DNA of 64,000 bases from Sialis fuliginosa (GCA_961205875.1 OY540816.1:10736701-10800700); one strand, 5' to 3'. Shown: positions 13,026 to 26,307, counted from the stretch's first letter. Program-made: numbers and translations. Notes: generated by a model from the sequence alone, not told the origin.

Positions 13026-13898
13026 CAGAGTGGGGCATTTAAAGTGTTACAGTTGATTATCTCAGAACCATCGCATATTTGAAAAAAATGTTTCAACCAA
13101 AAAATGTTTGGTTGTAAAGGGGTAATCGAATATTAATATTTATTTGCTATTTATAACGTGGCCTTCAAGGATATTTGAAGGTCAACATCATTTTTTTAAA
13201 TAGGAACCTATAGTTTTTATTTAGTAATCTTATTTTACGTGAAAAAATACGAATCTTTCATTGAATTCTTTTTTTTGAACAACGCAAGCATTCCAAGGTA
13301 TCTAACAAAATAATTCGAGATTTTTAATTTTCAAGAATTTTTTACTCACAAACCATAAACTTTAGAAAAAAAGTACAAGATACAAAAAATGTTTTTTTTG
13401 GTCTAATGAAACTTGGAGAATTATTCAAAATTTTTTTTAACATTTCGTACTTTTTTTTGTTTTTGCTAAAATAAAATAAATAGAAAAAGTTTTTAAAAGT
13501 TTTAAAATTTTTTTACATAATTCTCCACGCTTTATTAGACTAAAAAAAACATTGTTTGTATCTTGTACTTTTTTTCTAAAGTTTATGGTTTCTGAGTAAA
13601 AAATTCTTGAAAATTCAAAATCTCGAACTATTTTGTTAGATACCTTGGAAAGCTTGGGTTGTTCAGAAACAAGTTTTCAATAAAAGATTCGTGTTTTTTC
13701 ACGTAGAATAAGATTACTAAATAAAAACTATAGGTTCCTATTTAAAAAAATGATGTTGACCTTCAAATATCCTTGAAGGCCACGTTAAAATAGCAAATAA
13801 ATATTACTATTCGATTACCCCTTTACAACCAAACATTTTTTTCAAATATGCGATGGTTCTGAGATAATTAACTGTAACACTTTAAATGTCCCACTCTG
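13026..13898. mobile_element. TA-flanked long-arm foldback element (CAGAGTGGGGC termini)
   Basis: The left half and the reverse complement of the right half match for about 420 bp at roughly 93-95% by eye. They start CAGAGTGGGGC(A) and end GTCCCACTCTG, with TA on each side (13024-13025, 13899-13900). The loop near 13460 is short. The left arm carries an extra ~16 bp near 13090 that the right arm lacks. A TA target and inverted termini fit a Tc1/mariner-mobilised non-autonomous element, but arms this long are unusual for a MITE. No coding is seen. Confidence 0.75.
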
Positions 13899-13900
13899 TA

Positions 13901-14352
13901 TAATATATATAATAATACTGTTGAAGACAAAGTTAATCGCAATAAAAAGAAAGATAAAAATAAACTCAAATCAATTTTCTCGGTATTATTAATGTTTCGT
14001 TATTCATATTATCAGAACTTTTTAATATGTCATTCGTATAAAATAGGTAAATGATTTAATAGAAATTCTGTATGATTGCCAAGTTATGTGACATAGTTCT
14101 CTTTGTAATATTTTATTCTGTAATATAAAAATGCCTGAGGATTATATTTTTTGTACAAATGTTGGTATTGATTTCAACTTGGATGTTGTTTAATTGTAAT
14201 CAATATGCGATTAGCCTACATTCTGCCCGTATATTTGTACAAATCACGTATTTAGATTTTTGTCAGAAGGGGAAGAATAATCAGGACCGAATTGTGTTTT
14301 TTTTCTGTTCTATTTCAAGTAGATAATATTTGTGGAAATTAAATTGTGGAAA
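13901..14352. other. AT-rich stretch with no recognised gene
   Basis: I see no supported feature here. Confidence 0.45.
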
Positions 14353-14354
14353 TA

Positions 14355-14745
14355 AGGTACTGGCGCCAGTTTTGGCCGCTATAAGAGCAAGGTTTACTGT
14401 TTTTGTGATTGACGGGCTTCTTTTTTGTAATTCTCTTGAGTTTATGTTACTATATAATAAAACAAGGAACTCTTTATTTAATCAATTTAATTACCAAAGT
14501 CTGCAAATATAGTTTTTTTTTATTATAGTATTTTCTTTTGTTTTATGCTTATGATTACAAAATGATAAAATTATACTCATAATTAGTTTAAATGTCCACC
14601 ATTGTGACACCTATTGGCTGATTGTCATCAAATCACGCTGTAAAACAGTTAAATGTATTTAGATTAATATTCAGAAATGGTAGTACCTAATCAAATATCA
14701 ACAAATATTTCTAATTCAGTACATTTAATTAAATTTATACATCAA
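14355..14745 (-). mobile_element. MITE of the AGGTACTGGCGCCAG family, one end missing
   Basis: It starts TA-AGGTACTGGCGCCAG and contains GGCCGCTATAAGAGCAAGG, 'CTCTTTATTTAATCAATTTAATTACC', 'GTCCACCATTGTGACACC' and 'TCAACAAATATTTCTAATT'. All occur in the copies at 34869, 46798 and 48698. The distal terminus is absent, so this copy is truncated. The terminus itself contains the palindrome CTGGCGCCAG. The open frame at 14330-14512 runs across its edge and is not a gene. Confidence 0.65.
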
Positions 14746-14892
14746 CTATAAATTCAACGGGGCTTTACTTAGCCACGTTTGTTTCGAAATCAAAACTTGA
14801 CGTTTTTATACATTTTATTTGAAAATAGTAATTATAATTTTTCATAATTACTTATTTTGGATAAATAACTGTTGAACTGTTGACTTAATTTA

Positions 14893-15245
14893 GGGTTGTT
14901 AGAGATATGACATATCAGTTACGGATTCGGATAGGGATATTTTTTTTATTGCAGTTTCAGATACAGATAAAGATGTATTTTTCTTGATTTCGGTTTTGAA
15001 TTTGGATATGAATATGAAATTATTTTGGTTGTGATTTCGGGTATGGTTTTTATTATTTAGTATTAACCTTCATTTTGTGTCTCTGGGTCCTAGGTATGGA
15101 CAACGAATAGGAAACTATCCAATATAATTATTTCGGATACGGTTTCAATTTCGGAGCTCACAATTGTTTCGGATATCCGATACTTTTTTGTTTTCGTGTT
15201 AATTATATTAACATTACAACTACCTTAGATTTATTGTTTTTTTTA
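14893..15245. repeat. TTCGGATA-rich dispersed repeat
   Basis: The segment has many variants of TTTCGGATA/GATTTCGG. Its right part (about 15100-15245: 'CAACGAATAGGAAACT', 'TTTCGGATATCCGATA', 'ACATTACAACTA') recurs at 16078-16275. Its class is unknown. A related TTCGGATATGGATT fragment lies near 48658. Confidence 0.5.
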
Positions 15246-16077
15246 TATACTTATTAAAAAATATTAATTTGTAATAATTATTTCTTAATATAGCGATGTC
15301 CAATTTCAATCATCATACTATCAAAATAAATTATTGCCTGGAAAACGAAATATAATCTAAAAAAATCAATTTTTCAAACAGTCTACAGATTTAGTACTAA
15401 TTTATAATATTATTTGAAAATGTAAATATTATTTTATAATATCTTGTTAGTAAATCTAAATAATAATTCCTAAACTAAATATGTATTAATTAAAATATTA
15501 TCAGGATATATAATTTATAATTAAACTTTCCTTGGTGATCTGTATTCCACAAAAATAATGTCAAAGAAACACGTCTTATCTTTACAAACTAGTTATCATT
15601 ATTGCTTTTATTTATAGAACTTGAAAATAAATGCACATTTCTCTACTCTCACTTCCAAGGTCTTCTATTGTAAATCTGAAGAAGGCCTTGTTAACCCGTA
15701 TATTCAAGCTTTCATTGTAGAGCTCTCATAGTATCCACTTGTAATTAATTACGTAATAGTTGACTTAACAAAAACTTCCCCCAATCACGCACGTACAAGA
15801 CGCACTTGTTTTTGTTTTCCTGTATTTTAAGCCGAACTGAAATTCAAGTTCATTTTATAATTTGCAGGAAAAATTTATTTTTAAATTAATATTTTTAAGG
15901 GGATCTGTTCTACACACTTTACTTCTAAAAAAAGGAGAAACAATTTCCAGTACAGAGGGCACTGAAACATTTTTTAGAGTAAAAACTGCTTAGAATTAGA
16001 CTAATAATACAAAGAAATTATTTTTAGACTCTTTCGTGACATTTTTTAATTTATGAAAAATTATAAAAATATATGTC
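15246..16077. other. AT-rich stretch with no recognised gene
   Basis: I see no supported feature in this stretch. Confidence 0.45.
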
Positions 16078-16275
16078 GAGCAACGAGTAGGAAACTGTCC
16101 GAAATAATTATTTTGAATACGGTTTCGGTTTCGGAGAACAATATCTAATTATTTCGGATTAAGTTTTGATTTCGGAGATCACAATAGTTTCGGATATCCG
16201 ATATTTTTGGTTTCTAATATAATTACATTAACATTATTACAACTATTTAGAGATTTATTGTCCTTTTTTATGTAC
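16078..16275. repeat. Second copy of the TTCGGATA repeat
   Basis: It shares 'CAACGAGTAGGAAACTGTCC', 'TTTCGGATATCCGATA' and the 'ATTACAACTATTTAGAGATT' tail with 15100-15245, in the same orientation. No inverted termini are apparent. Confidence 0.5.
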
Positions 16276-16297
16276 TTTTTTTTGTTTTTGTCAAGTC

Positions 16298-16372
16298 CCT
16301 CAAAATAAGCGTTTGTTTCCAACTCGACCTCTTCATTGGATTAAAATCTTTTGCCAGAGTCTTTTTTTTAAT
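16298..16372 (-). pseudogene. Mariner transposase fragment (C-terminal part)
   Basis: Translated on the minus strand this short piece gives SNEEVELETNAYFEGLDKN, preceded by SGKRF and one in-frame stop. That is the conserved stretch just after the third catalytic Asp block in mariner (DD34D) transposases. It is closely related to the same part of the fragment at 33996-34448. Only about 25 codons survive and the catalytic residues are gone, so it is a dead relic. Confidence 0.7.
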
Positions 16373-16499
16373 TGCGGAAAAAATATTTAGTTTGTAAAAA
16401 TATTTGTTTTATATTTTATAACGTAGAAATTGTATCTATACCTCTGACCAACAGAAAAAAGAAAACTAAGATTGATAATGAACCTGCAGATTGATAATG

Positions 16500-16710
16500 A
16501 AGATTGAAATGAAGTTCAGTTTAATACATACAGTGAATCTGATGCCATAATAGGAAAAAAACGCTCCTGACTCTGCAGATCCAGTGTATGTTCTGTCAAC
16601 AAATTTTTTCTGAAGATGCTCAAGGAGAAATGTGGGTCAAATGTCTAAGCTCTGGGAACATAATGACTGCGCTGGTTCAGATTTCGACACTTTGTAATTT
16701 TTGCAAGTAG
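16500..16710 (+). pseudogene. pogo/Tigger-like transposase tail with Cys/His finger, degenerate
   Basis: From 16585 the frame reads CMFCQQIFSEDAQGEMWVKC and ends CNFCK plus stop at 16708-16710. In a neighbouring frame the middle reads WEHNDCAGSDFDTL. Together these give the C-x2-C, W-x2-C, W-x-H-x2-C and C-x2-C pattern known at the C-terminus of many insect pogo/jerky-type transposases. Two compensating indels and upstream stops show it is broken. The DDE domain is not present, and the piece is flanked by AT-rich DNA. The assignment rests on motif order. Confidence 0.55.
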
Positions 16711-17845
16711 ATTAAGTTCCTTTTTAATTTTAACCAAAGTTCCTTCATCTCTTAGAATGTAAATACTATTTTTGTTATTTTCATTAAAGGAACTTTGTTT
16801 CTTAATTTAGTATTCCATATTTGGGTATCTATTCCATTTGTTTGTTATTTTGATTTTTGCAACAATTTTAGTAATGTTAATTATCATTAAAAACATAAGC
16901 CTGTTACTGAGTCAAGTGAAAATGTATTACTGATTACAATTACCATTAAAAGTATTAAATTTGTAAAATGATTTTCTTTTTTGTCAAGAAAACAAAATGG
17001 TATTCCATATTTGGTTACTTTCGTCTACAATTTACTTCTTGCAAATTTTTCTAAAAGTTGATTCTTTAGTAGATAAAAATAAACATAGAATGAAACGAGC
17101 TTTGATTGGTTGATTCATGGAATTTCTGATGGAATGTACCAGAAATTAAAAAAATTGTGTATTTATTATTTGTCATTAATAAGAGAGGTTAATTGTTTAT
17201 CGTATATTGTTTTCAGACAATATTTTCCTTTAAAATAATTAGTTTTCTGTAACTGTCCATTAAAAAATTAAAAATCAGTTTTCAATTACTAGATAAAAAC
17301 ATTATTAGTGTAGTTAAGATTTTTTTAACAGTACTGTGTTAAAATTTTGCAACCTCAATTAATTTTTACAACCTGTAATTTTAAGAGAACAAATTAAATT
17401 TTGTAAACAAAGGATTTAATGATACCACTTGTGCAAGTCCGCGAATAATCTTATAATATATAGAGGTCTCGACAATTTCTGTTTATTGCAATTATTAATT
17501 ACGCTTTAAAGAGCATTATACGAACAATTTTATGTTTATTTTATATAATAATTACAGGGGTAACATGAAAATGCTTTCATAATTGAAATACATGTAGACA
17601 TTTTCAAAATTTAATTTCTCCGGTTGTAAATTATATTTTATATAATGGTACATTTTCGTAATGTGTGTTTTTATTTTTGATAATAATATAATTGTACCTA
17701 CTTAGTATACATGATTTAAAAGAAATAATCTGAATTGAAATATTCATTTTAATAAGTGTAATCACTCCTTAGATTAAAATAGTTTATTAACAGATTAATT
17801 ATTAATTTATTCATGTATAGAAATTTATTTTTTCTTAATATTGAT
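16711..17845. other. AT-rich stretch with no recognised gene
   Basis: There is no coding and no clear repeat boundary here. Confidence 0.45.
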
Positions 17846-18000
17846 TAGAACTGCACACGAAACGAGAGTCAGGTAAGTCTTGTCCCGTTTCGGGCTTGAA
17901 TTTTACAACTGACAGTCTCGTCTTGGTTTTGTCTCGTTCATATTAAAGACAATCTCATCTCGCTGTCGTCTCGTAAACATCACCGAGACCGAGATAGATT
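17846..18000. repeat. hAT-like GTCTCGTCTCG repeat
   Basis: It starts TAGAACTGCACACGAAACGAG, the mirror of the ends at 33921 (GTGCAGTCCTAG) and 37798 (GCAACTCTAG). It is rich in TCTCGTCTCG/CTCATCTCG motifs. The TAGARYTGCA terminus resembles hAT-type ends, but I could not read a target duplication. Confidence 0.45.
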
Positions 18001-20125
18001 TGATAATATTCATTTAAAACTTTATAAATATTTTCTTATATTTCCTTTGACTTGCGAACGATACTAGAACGAGTGGTACGAACGAGTTGGTACCTTAAGG
18101 ATGCAATTAACTCTTTCAAATAAATGTGAATATTATCATTGCCTTGGCATGAATAGTTTTAAAACCATTTTTTCAATACTTGAAATCGCTACATTTAATT
18201 TTTCATTATTTTAAGGGTTGCACGCCCCCTATCGACGAATTTGCAAAAAAAAATTACTCTTTGTAATTCAAAATAAACCTACATTGATGATAATTGTGAA
18301 TTTTCAAATTAATATTACAACTTATAATAGAACCACACTACTTTGAAAAGTGTTCTACTAGCTTTGACTGGCGTGCCGCGCGGCATGCCATATATAGTTT
18401 TATATTATGCTATTTTATAGCTCTTGTAATACCAAACAAATTTTGTATTATACACAAGCCACTATTCCAAGCGGTTTACGAGCTATTTACAAATTTAAAA
18501 TTTTACCCTCATTTTCAAGGGTCGATTTCACCACCTAAACTTAAAAACGGGCATGTATAAAAAAATACTTGTCCTTAATTTTTACCCAAAAAACATTTTT
18601 ACCAAGTTTAATTAAAATCGGAAAGTGGCACCTGGTGATGTTCTCTTGTTAATTAAAGAATACGAATTGATATATCTGAGAACATACGATTATTATTATT
18701 ATTATTACGAGATTATACTTGGCGTGCTGATTGGAGAAAACTCTACCACGCATCGTTTTCAACTGTAATGAAAAGCTATAGGTTCCTGAAAATATGAAAA
18801 AATGCAAGCTCGTAAGTACGGTAAATCGGTTTCTGATAATATCGTTCTCAATTTTGTGGCTATATTATTGCAGAGTTGTATTAATAAAATTGGTCGCTTG
18901 ATTATTATTTTGGGATGAAAGTAGATTATCAGAATATTCACCAGAATAGTTTGTATTGATATTGACCATAAAAAAAACAACAGGCACTATTGCTAAAATA
19001 TGTTGATATAGTCGCCTATATATTTGCTACCAATATTTGTATCACTTATTATAATAAATTAATAGACTTTTGAATTTCCAACCAAATGGATTATCCGTTG
19101 CGAAAAAATAAAATTTGATCTATTTCCGATAAACCGGAAGTCGAATTTATATGACATATAGCAATTTTTCACCGAGATAATGGATGAAATAAACATACTC
19201 GAATATATATTTTTTGATATTATCATTTATAGATCATTCAGCTAATTGATCGAGCGGACGGACAGGCTGACATAAATATAATATGTTTGCAGAATCGGGA
19301 CGATCTTCAATTTCTACTAAGAAGAATTGGTTAATATTAAAAAATATATATTTGTTTCCGATAAAATCGGAGGTTAGAATAATATGATACATATTATATT
19401 AATTTTTGACTGGACAACACAAGAAACAATTTTTTCCGAGATTCGGTTAGTTTTCCGTATTAGCCAACATTTTTCATAAAATATATTTTTCGAGTCGCAG
19501 GGGTCTTATGAAACGTAAAATTCATCAAAATTATTTACCACTTTTCAACCAAAAGCTATATATTTTTTTCTCTTAATGTGATTAAAAGTAATTAGAAAAA
19601 CAATTTATACAAACAGCCTATAGTTTTTCTCTTCTTTCTGTTCAGATTGTGGTTATGACTTTCAGAAGATCTTCGTTCCTTTAGTCAGACCGCATTAACC
19701 ACTAAACAAAACGCCCGTGCCATGGGGTCTGCAAAATAATCCTCGGGTATGTTTAAGACTTCAGAAGGATTCTATTAGATTTATTAAGTATTATAATTGC
19801 TTTTAATTAACTATATATATATAATATATCAGATGAAAACTAGCTTACAGTTATTCTAAAACATTCAACAACCTGAAGATTGTGTGTAAAATATGTGTCC
19901 AATTTTCTTTTTCTTACATCTAAAAATATCACATTCCATTTTAACAACCATTTGATTCATAATTTTGTCACTTCGAAGATTATATTATGTAAAAAATTAG
20001 TTTGAAATAACTCATGGTGCTACTCGTAAGTCATTTTTTACCATCTTTTAAAATAGCAACAACTCTAAAAAGTTAACAACGAATTGAAAATTATTTCCAC
20101 TCCATTAACTTACTGTCTTCGTAAG
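18001..20125. other. AT-rich stretch with no recognised gene
   Basis: A CpG-rich palindromic spot occurs at about 18370-18392 (GTGCCGCGCGGCATG). A short ATT run lies at about 18690-18707. An open frame at 18759-18980 has no recognisable domain. No element boundary is supported. Confidence 0.45.
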
Positions 20126-20175
20126 CTCGGGCTGCACGCCGAGACGAGACTTTAAAATTTTTACGAGACGATATT
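20126..20175. repeat. Fragment of the GTCTCG repeat family
   Basis: GGGCTGCACGCCGAGACGAG followed by ACGAGACG matches the terminal part of the hAT-like family at 17846, 33779 and 37570. Only the end is present. Confidence 0.4.
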
Positions 20176-20185
20176 AACTTTATTG

Positions 20186-20792
20186 ATAGTCCAAGTAAAT
20201 TAGATTTTTTAGAAGAAAAAAAATCATGAGGTTTTAATACTTTGTCCACGAATTCTTAGTAGGGTTTGGAATAAGAGTCTGAAAAGTACCCACCTAAGTC
20301 GAGGATGGAACATCCCCTTTCTCGTAAAATTCCAGTTTTTCTCATTTTTCATCCGAACCGCCGTTCGGAGAAAAAATATGACAAGAATTAAAGATTCTAC
20401 ATAAAATTCTGCGTAAAAAATGTCATGTGCACTATTCGATCAATCCTCAGCCTACCCTGGCAATCGATGCTCAAAATGAAGGGTAGTTTTGGGGACGCAG
20501 CGAAAAATGGGGATTAGCCGAATAGAACACATGACATTTTATACGCAGTATTTCATGTAAAATATTTAATTCCTGTTATATTTTTGGTTCGTATGAAAAA
20601 TAATAAAATCTGGGATAAATTCCACTCCGGTGGTAGTTTTTTTTACGTGAAAGGGAATGTTCCATCCACGATTTAAGTGGAAACTTTTCGGGCTCTTATT
20701 CCGAACTCACAGAGAGTTTGTGGACAAAGAATCAAAACTTTGTAATTTTTTTCTTCTATTTGCCAAATTATAATCTAATTACCATGGACTAT
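20186..20792. mobile_element. Diverged foldback element
   Basis: The two halves are inverted repeats of about 250-300 bp at roughly 75-80% identity by eye. Matching landmarks are TAGTCCA...TTAGATT with TCTAATT..TGGACTA, 'TTTGTCCACGAA' with 'TTTGTGGACAAAG', 'GATGGAACATCCCCTTTC' with 'GAAAGGGAATGTTCCATC', and 'TGTCATGTGCACTATTCG' with 'CGAATAGAACACATGACA'. A central segment of about 80 bp is unpaired. No coding is seen. The divergence suggests it is older than the other foldbacks here. Confidence 0.65.
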
Positions 20793-22977
20793 AAACGTAA
20801 AAAAATATTTAGTCATTTTTTCTGTATATTAATTTTAAGTAATTAAAAATAATATTTGTACACGTATATAATTAAATTATTATTCAACTGTAAACCTAAA
20901 GCGTAGAACGCAAACGGAGATCGTCCTTAGATTCTGAAAGTGAAAACAACAATCCTAAAAGGGTTAAGAGCGATATGAAGTTATCTTCAATCACAAAAGG
21001 AACTACCCCTTTTATCAAAGTTTACTTTATCAATTTGGCACACACATACACGCACGCACACAATAACAGTAATTAAACAAGCGCTATTAATAACTAAAAT
21101 AGCGCGATACGAAACAACCCTATGTAAGTTTTAGCTGCTGCTGATGATACACCTGGCCTGTAAATGCTCGTACTATTTCTAAAGGTCACGTTCCCAAATG
21201 ACAAAGTCAGTAGTTGAGATATAACAGTTTGTCTAGTCAAATGTTCTGTTTTCATTTTCGGGTTTAGTTGCTCAAATTAATTTTCTAAAACTTTGAGTAT
21301 TTCATTGTGGGACACAGTCCTGAACATAATCTCGAAAGTTTCTAACTCGTTATTCTAAACAACGGTGGCTATGCTTTCGAAAATTTTCCGAAATACGGTT
21401 CAAATTAATCAAGAGAAACGGTGCTCTGGAATCCAACTTAAATAAAAAATTGATTACCTCTGATTTTTTTGTACAATTCAATTCTTTAGTATTTATGGAA
21501 CATTTTAAGACCAAAAAGAAAAAATCGCTTTGGCGCTTTTTTAATAATTCATAAAACAAAAAAATACATAAATCGTGTGCAGATTATAACGCGATTTTTT
21601 TGAATTATTTATTGTTTATTAACTTTTTACTCTACAAAATAAACAAAAAAAATAAAAAAATAAATAATAATATAAAATAATAAAATAATTATTAGAGCAT
21701 TTGTAAAAAAAAATATATCATTATATTTCATCCCCCACATAACCTTTTTCTGCTTCGTAAACAGATAATTTTGGTATTTTCGTGATTTTTGTGATATTTA
21801 ACTTTATTTATTTATTTTTCATAGAAAATGTGCATCAATCAAGTTGATTTTTTGTGGGTACTGAGCAAGTACTATATGTGAACATCACTTACATATAATT
21901 ACAGTTTTTTCAGTTAAACCCGAATGCCACAGAAAATTTTGAAAAATAGATAAAATGACAATTTTATTAATGAAATTGTAAAGCCTCTATCTACAACGAA
22001 AATAATTTAAAGTCAGAATTGAATTAGATCATTTGAAACTAGACCTTTTAGGATTTCAAATAACATTAAGCCCATTATAATTGCTTAATCAGAACGTGTG
22101 CTATAGAGAATTAAAAAAAAAAAATGAAAATCGAAGAAATCTTCATATCTTACGAGGGTAAAACGGTCACCACCTCCAACCTATGATCATTAAAAATTTT
22201 CTAATTACAATTTCTTTTAACTAATACGTATAATAACAACTGACTAAACTTTCATAAAAATTAAAAAAAGTGCAACATCTACTTTTTTATAAATTTGATT
22301 GTTCTAATGTAGGTAAAACAAAAAGTTATGAATTTTTTTTTGGCAACCTTCAGAATTTCATTCTTTACATCTTTCTGAATGTAAATCATCAACTCTTATG
22401 AATCCTAACGGTTTTTGAAACGGAATGTTCACTGAATTGCATACGCAATCCACTCTTGTCACTCGCCTCATAAAGACTGTAACTAATCTCCATAAAACAT
22501 CTACATAGTACATTTAATATGCAATTATCATTAATAAATTTTATTATAATTTTAAATGGAGTGTTTTATTTGCATACATATCTAAAAACACAAACTGAAT
22601 ATTGTCATATAATTTAATGTATGTATAATTTCCATATCACACGACCAGAGATTTTAATTAAATTGCAAAAATTATAAAAAGAGATTCTTACATCTATGTC
22701 AACATCCATTTGACTTCAAATGAAAGCGTCCTCTGTACTAATAACGAATATACGAAAGAATATGTAGAGTGGTAGTAGCAAAGCATGTAGGTAGCATCTA
22801 CGAGTATTTGATATCTAGTTGGCGTTCTCATTTCAAATGTAAACATTCATTAGACGCTTAGTTCTATCTCCATGAATATGTAATCATCGCATCAGTGACG
22901 GGTTGTACTGGAATTTTATCATACAGATAATAATAAAAATTCATTTTTAGCGAAATTCGCTACAAAAGATTTTGCTT
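20793..22977. other. AT-rich stretch with no recognised gene
   Basis: A minus-strand open frame at 21350-21559 has no recognisable domain. I see no RNA gene or bounded repeat. Confidence 0.45.
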
Positions 22978-23720
22978 TTTAGGGTTCCGAAGAAACCCTA
23001 TTAATTTCACTTTATCGTCCGTCCGTCCTTTACAGTCAAAGCTAAATATCTCGTAAACTATTTAAGCTATAAACTTGATATTTTTATTGAACTAGTAAAA
23101 GATGTATAAATTTAAAAAAAAAAAAAAATGATTTTCCATGGAGGGGAGGCGCTAAAGCTAGGTAAAATTATTATTTTTTTGTACCAAGGCATGTGGCACG
23201 TTAAAATGTATAACCAAACTAGTTAAATTTGACCCTTTTTCTTATATTTTCTTCGAAATAAAAAATGGCTCTTTCATGAGGCTATAAAGCAAATAAAAAA
23301 ATGTATGTATACCAAGGCGTGTGGGGTGTCGAAATGTAGATCTCAATTGGTAGAAGATGACCCTATTTTTTATTTATTTTTTCTAACTCAAAAATGGAGC
23401 CTGTAGGGGGTTCCAAACAGTTATTTATTTTGTTCACCCCCCACCCCCCCCTCTAACTAGGTAACTACTGGCTCAAATTTTTTTAAAAATTTGATAACGA
23501 GGCTTTGGTGGGACTACCAACGACAAATACTAAAGTCAACAATATAATTTCAAATGTTGGAGAAATAGTGAGGGTAGCCATAGAATTTTCGTTTTCATAT
23601 CATGTGGGGTGTCAAAGTGTAGATCTCAATTAGTAGAATATGACCCTATTTTTAATTTTTTTAAATGGCGCCTGTAAGTGGCTCTTACCAGTCCACGTAG
23701 ACGTATTTCGGAACCCTTGT
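22978..23720 (+). mobile_element. AGGGTTCCG-ended repeat with three internal direct repeats
   Basis: The left end TTTTTAGGGTTCCGAAG and right end TTCGGAACCCTTG form a short inverted terminus. Behind the left end come the CGTCCGTCCGTC run and 'AATATCTCGTAAACTA', also found at 43718-43830. Three direct repeats of about 110 bp lie inside (about 23190, 23310 and 23600). They are recognised by CATGTGGGGTGTC-AA-TGTAGATCTCAATT and 'GACCCTATTTTT'. No open frame is visible. The class is unknown; similar ends are frequent in insect genomes. Confidence 0.6.
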
Positions 23721-24147
23721 GGCATACACTCGTGTATTTCTTGACCCATTTTTTATATTGAATCTTACAAGTATATTAAAAAATTAATCAAATAAAAAAG
23801 GACCGCTTTATTTTGGTTTCGTTATCTAATAGTTTCTAATTCTTCACACGCTACCACTGTATTTTGTATGCCTCGTGACAAGTCGAATTAAATAAAACAA
23901 ACGTGCAACTTTTAGAGCTTTTAATTAAGACTGCGCTATAAATGTTGCATTCTGTAGAGTTTTAACAAAGCGTTTCTCAGGTCAAACGGTCTATGCGTCT
24001 AGTTAACACTTACGTGACTCATGTACATATTTACTCTACTGAATATAGTTTATTTTTTAATTGTACTCTCTTGACACTTGTGCAGTTAGTTATGAATTTA
24101 TAATGTAGCGTTTAGCAGCGAGTTATATGCGTTGTTGACAGGGCCGT

Positions 24148-24330
24148 AACTACCATCAGAGCAACCGGGACAGTGTAAAAAAAGATCTTTAAATTTAAAA
24201 TTAGGTAATAAGTGCAAATTTCAAATTGGCAATGAAAAAAAAGGTCTTCAATTTTTATATTTTGCATATACTGGGGGCCCTCAAAGAACTTTTCAATTTT
24301 ACCACCAGGGAGTTATGTTAGATCGCTCTG
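24148..24330. repeat. GC-richer non-coding patch, possible hAT-like MITE
   Basis: The left part CAGGGCCGTAACTACCATC and the right part ACCACCAGGGAGTTATG are weakly inverted to each other. The middle is AT-rich with GGGGGCCCTC. The match is poor and I see no target duplication. Confidence 0.25.
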
Positions 24331-26305
24331 AGTCAAGTGTGCGAGAGAAAGAAAGCTATTTCCATCTCATTTCATTAGATCGGTATTGTAGTAAAGTTGA
24401 TAGCAAAAGACTATCTTGTAGTGCTTTTATTATGAAAATATTTATTTGTATGTATCTAAAAACTTTTAATAAGATAACACTTGTATAAGTAGGTATAAAG
24501 ACGGTGAAGAAGTACTGAATCAACAAATAAGAAATTTAACTAAAGATCTTTATACAAAAACCGAGTAAATGCCAATTCAAATATTTAAAGTTATACTTAT
24601 ACTTTAAGCATAACTTCATAGATAAACTTATGTACTTTTAAAGTTTTCTTAAAACTATAAAATGTGTTTGTAAAACTTTGAGAACAAAGTTTGCTTGTTT
24701 TCTTCGCTGATGTATCTAAGAATTAGATTTAAATATAAATTGCAAGTTCGGCAAAGTGTTATAGAGCTTTTAGCAATTTTGTTCTTATAGTTTAGTCAAT
24801 TATATAATTATTTATCTTTAAAATTCATGATTTAGTAAATAATTGAATCTGAACACTCATAAATAAAAATTGATAATAATGTAAATAACATCAAAAAAGC
24901 ATCTAGAATTATAATCGCAATAATTTTGGAATAGCCTTTAAATATTTGTAATGTTAATAAAAAAATTGGCCTTCTATTTTCGATGATTTAGCCAGGATTT
25001 TTTTTTTTTAATTCTGTCTTTTAATAATTCTATTACTGCAAACATTTACTACTATTGCTATAACAGTATTTGAAACAAGCTGTTTTTAGTATATTAATAT
25101 TATTAATTCATTGCAAACAATAATCGATTGGATTTATTTTTAAATGATTGGAAAGCCACTCTTTCGGTTTTGTTGATTCAAAATTCAAAAACAATTGCAA
25201 TATTGCCAATAATCTAGTAAATTAGCCAAATCACTCTTCGAATAACAGTGTTTGTGGTGTATATATTAGTTATTAAAGAGATGTAACGACAAAATAATTT
25301 ATCGAATTGGTTTGAAATTTTAAATCCAGTGTGATGGGTAAATTGCTAATTTTCATAAATTTTTTTTTTTTAATAAAATTCAATTAAATAATCAGGTTGA
25401 CCTTTTCTATGAATTTTAGATTGCATTAAAAGTAGATTAAAAAAAATAAAACGTTTTGACCAGCACAATACTTTTTTATACATAATTATACAGGAGTAAT
25501 TATAATAATAATAATACATTTTTATTCTTTCAGCAATTTACACTTGCATAGAAAGGTCAGAAACGAAATACAAATAAAATATAGCAAAATACAAACAATA
25601 ATAAAGCAAAATACAGAAAATAAAGCAGAAATTATAGAAATTTTTAGTAATATGTATACTAATATAAGTACTGCTTACTTTTATTATTTGGTGTATCTAC
25701 ATATGTATATCTAATGAACATTTATTGTTTGAAACATTTTTGCTTATGATTAAAATAACCCAGCCTGTATACATATATGTATGTACATTATTGAAAATTG
25801 AATTAGCGCGGTAGAGGCTGTAAATTTTCACACAGGTGTAAGGAAATAAACCACAAAAACAGTCCTGCCTGTGTGTAGAAATATACCTATAATAAATTTT
25901 CGAAAGAATTATTACCCAAATTTCCCAAATTGTGGTGTGACGCTGTTATCATATCATGAATAATGATTTTTATGTCATGTCTTCCTCATGCCATTCTTGT
26001 CTTATTTAAAATAGCTCATATCACTTTTAATGAATTAGATGTACGTATATCATTCAACAAATAAAGACGTCAGATCATTTAAAATAGTTATTGTAATAAT
26101 ATGCTGTTTGAAAAGTGCTAGTTAAATTTATGGATCTCTGCCAGTCATTATATTTATTTCTTTTAATGAAAAATCTAAACAGCAACGTTTTTTACGATTG
26201 TATAATGTTTGGATTTTCTATACTAGTTTTATTTGTGTAACTCGATAATGACCTACTGCTGTTAACTAAAGTATAATATAACATCTTGAAATAGAGAATA
26301 ATTAA
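24331..26305. other. AT-rich stretch with no recognised gene
   Basis: There is no open frame of interest. Short AT microsatellites occur (for example about 25500-25516). Nothing else is supported. Confidence 0.45.
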
Positions 26306-26307
26306 TA

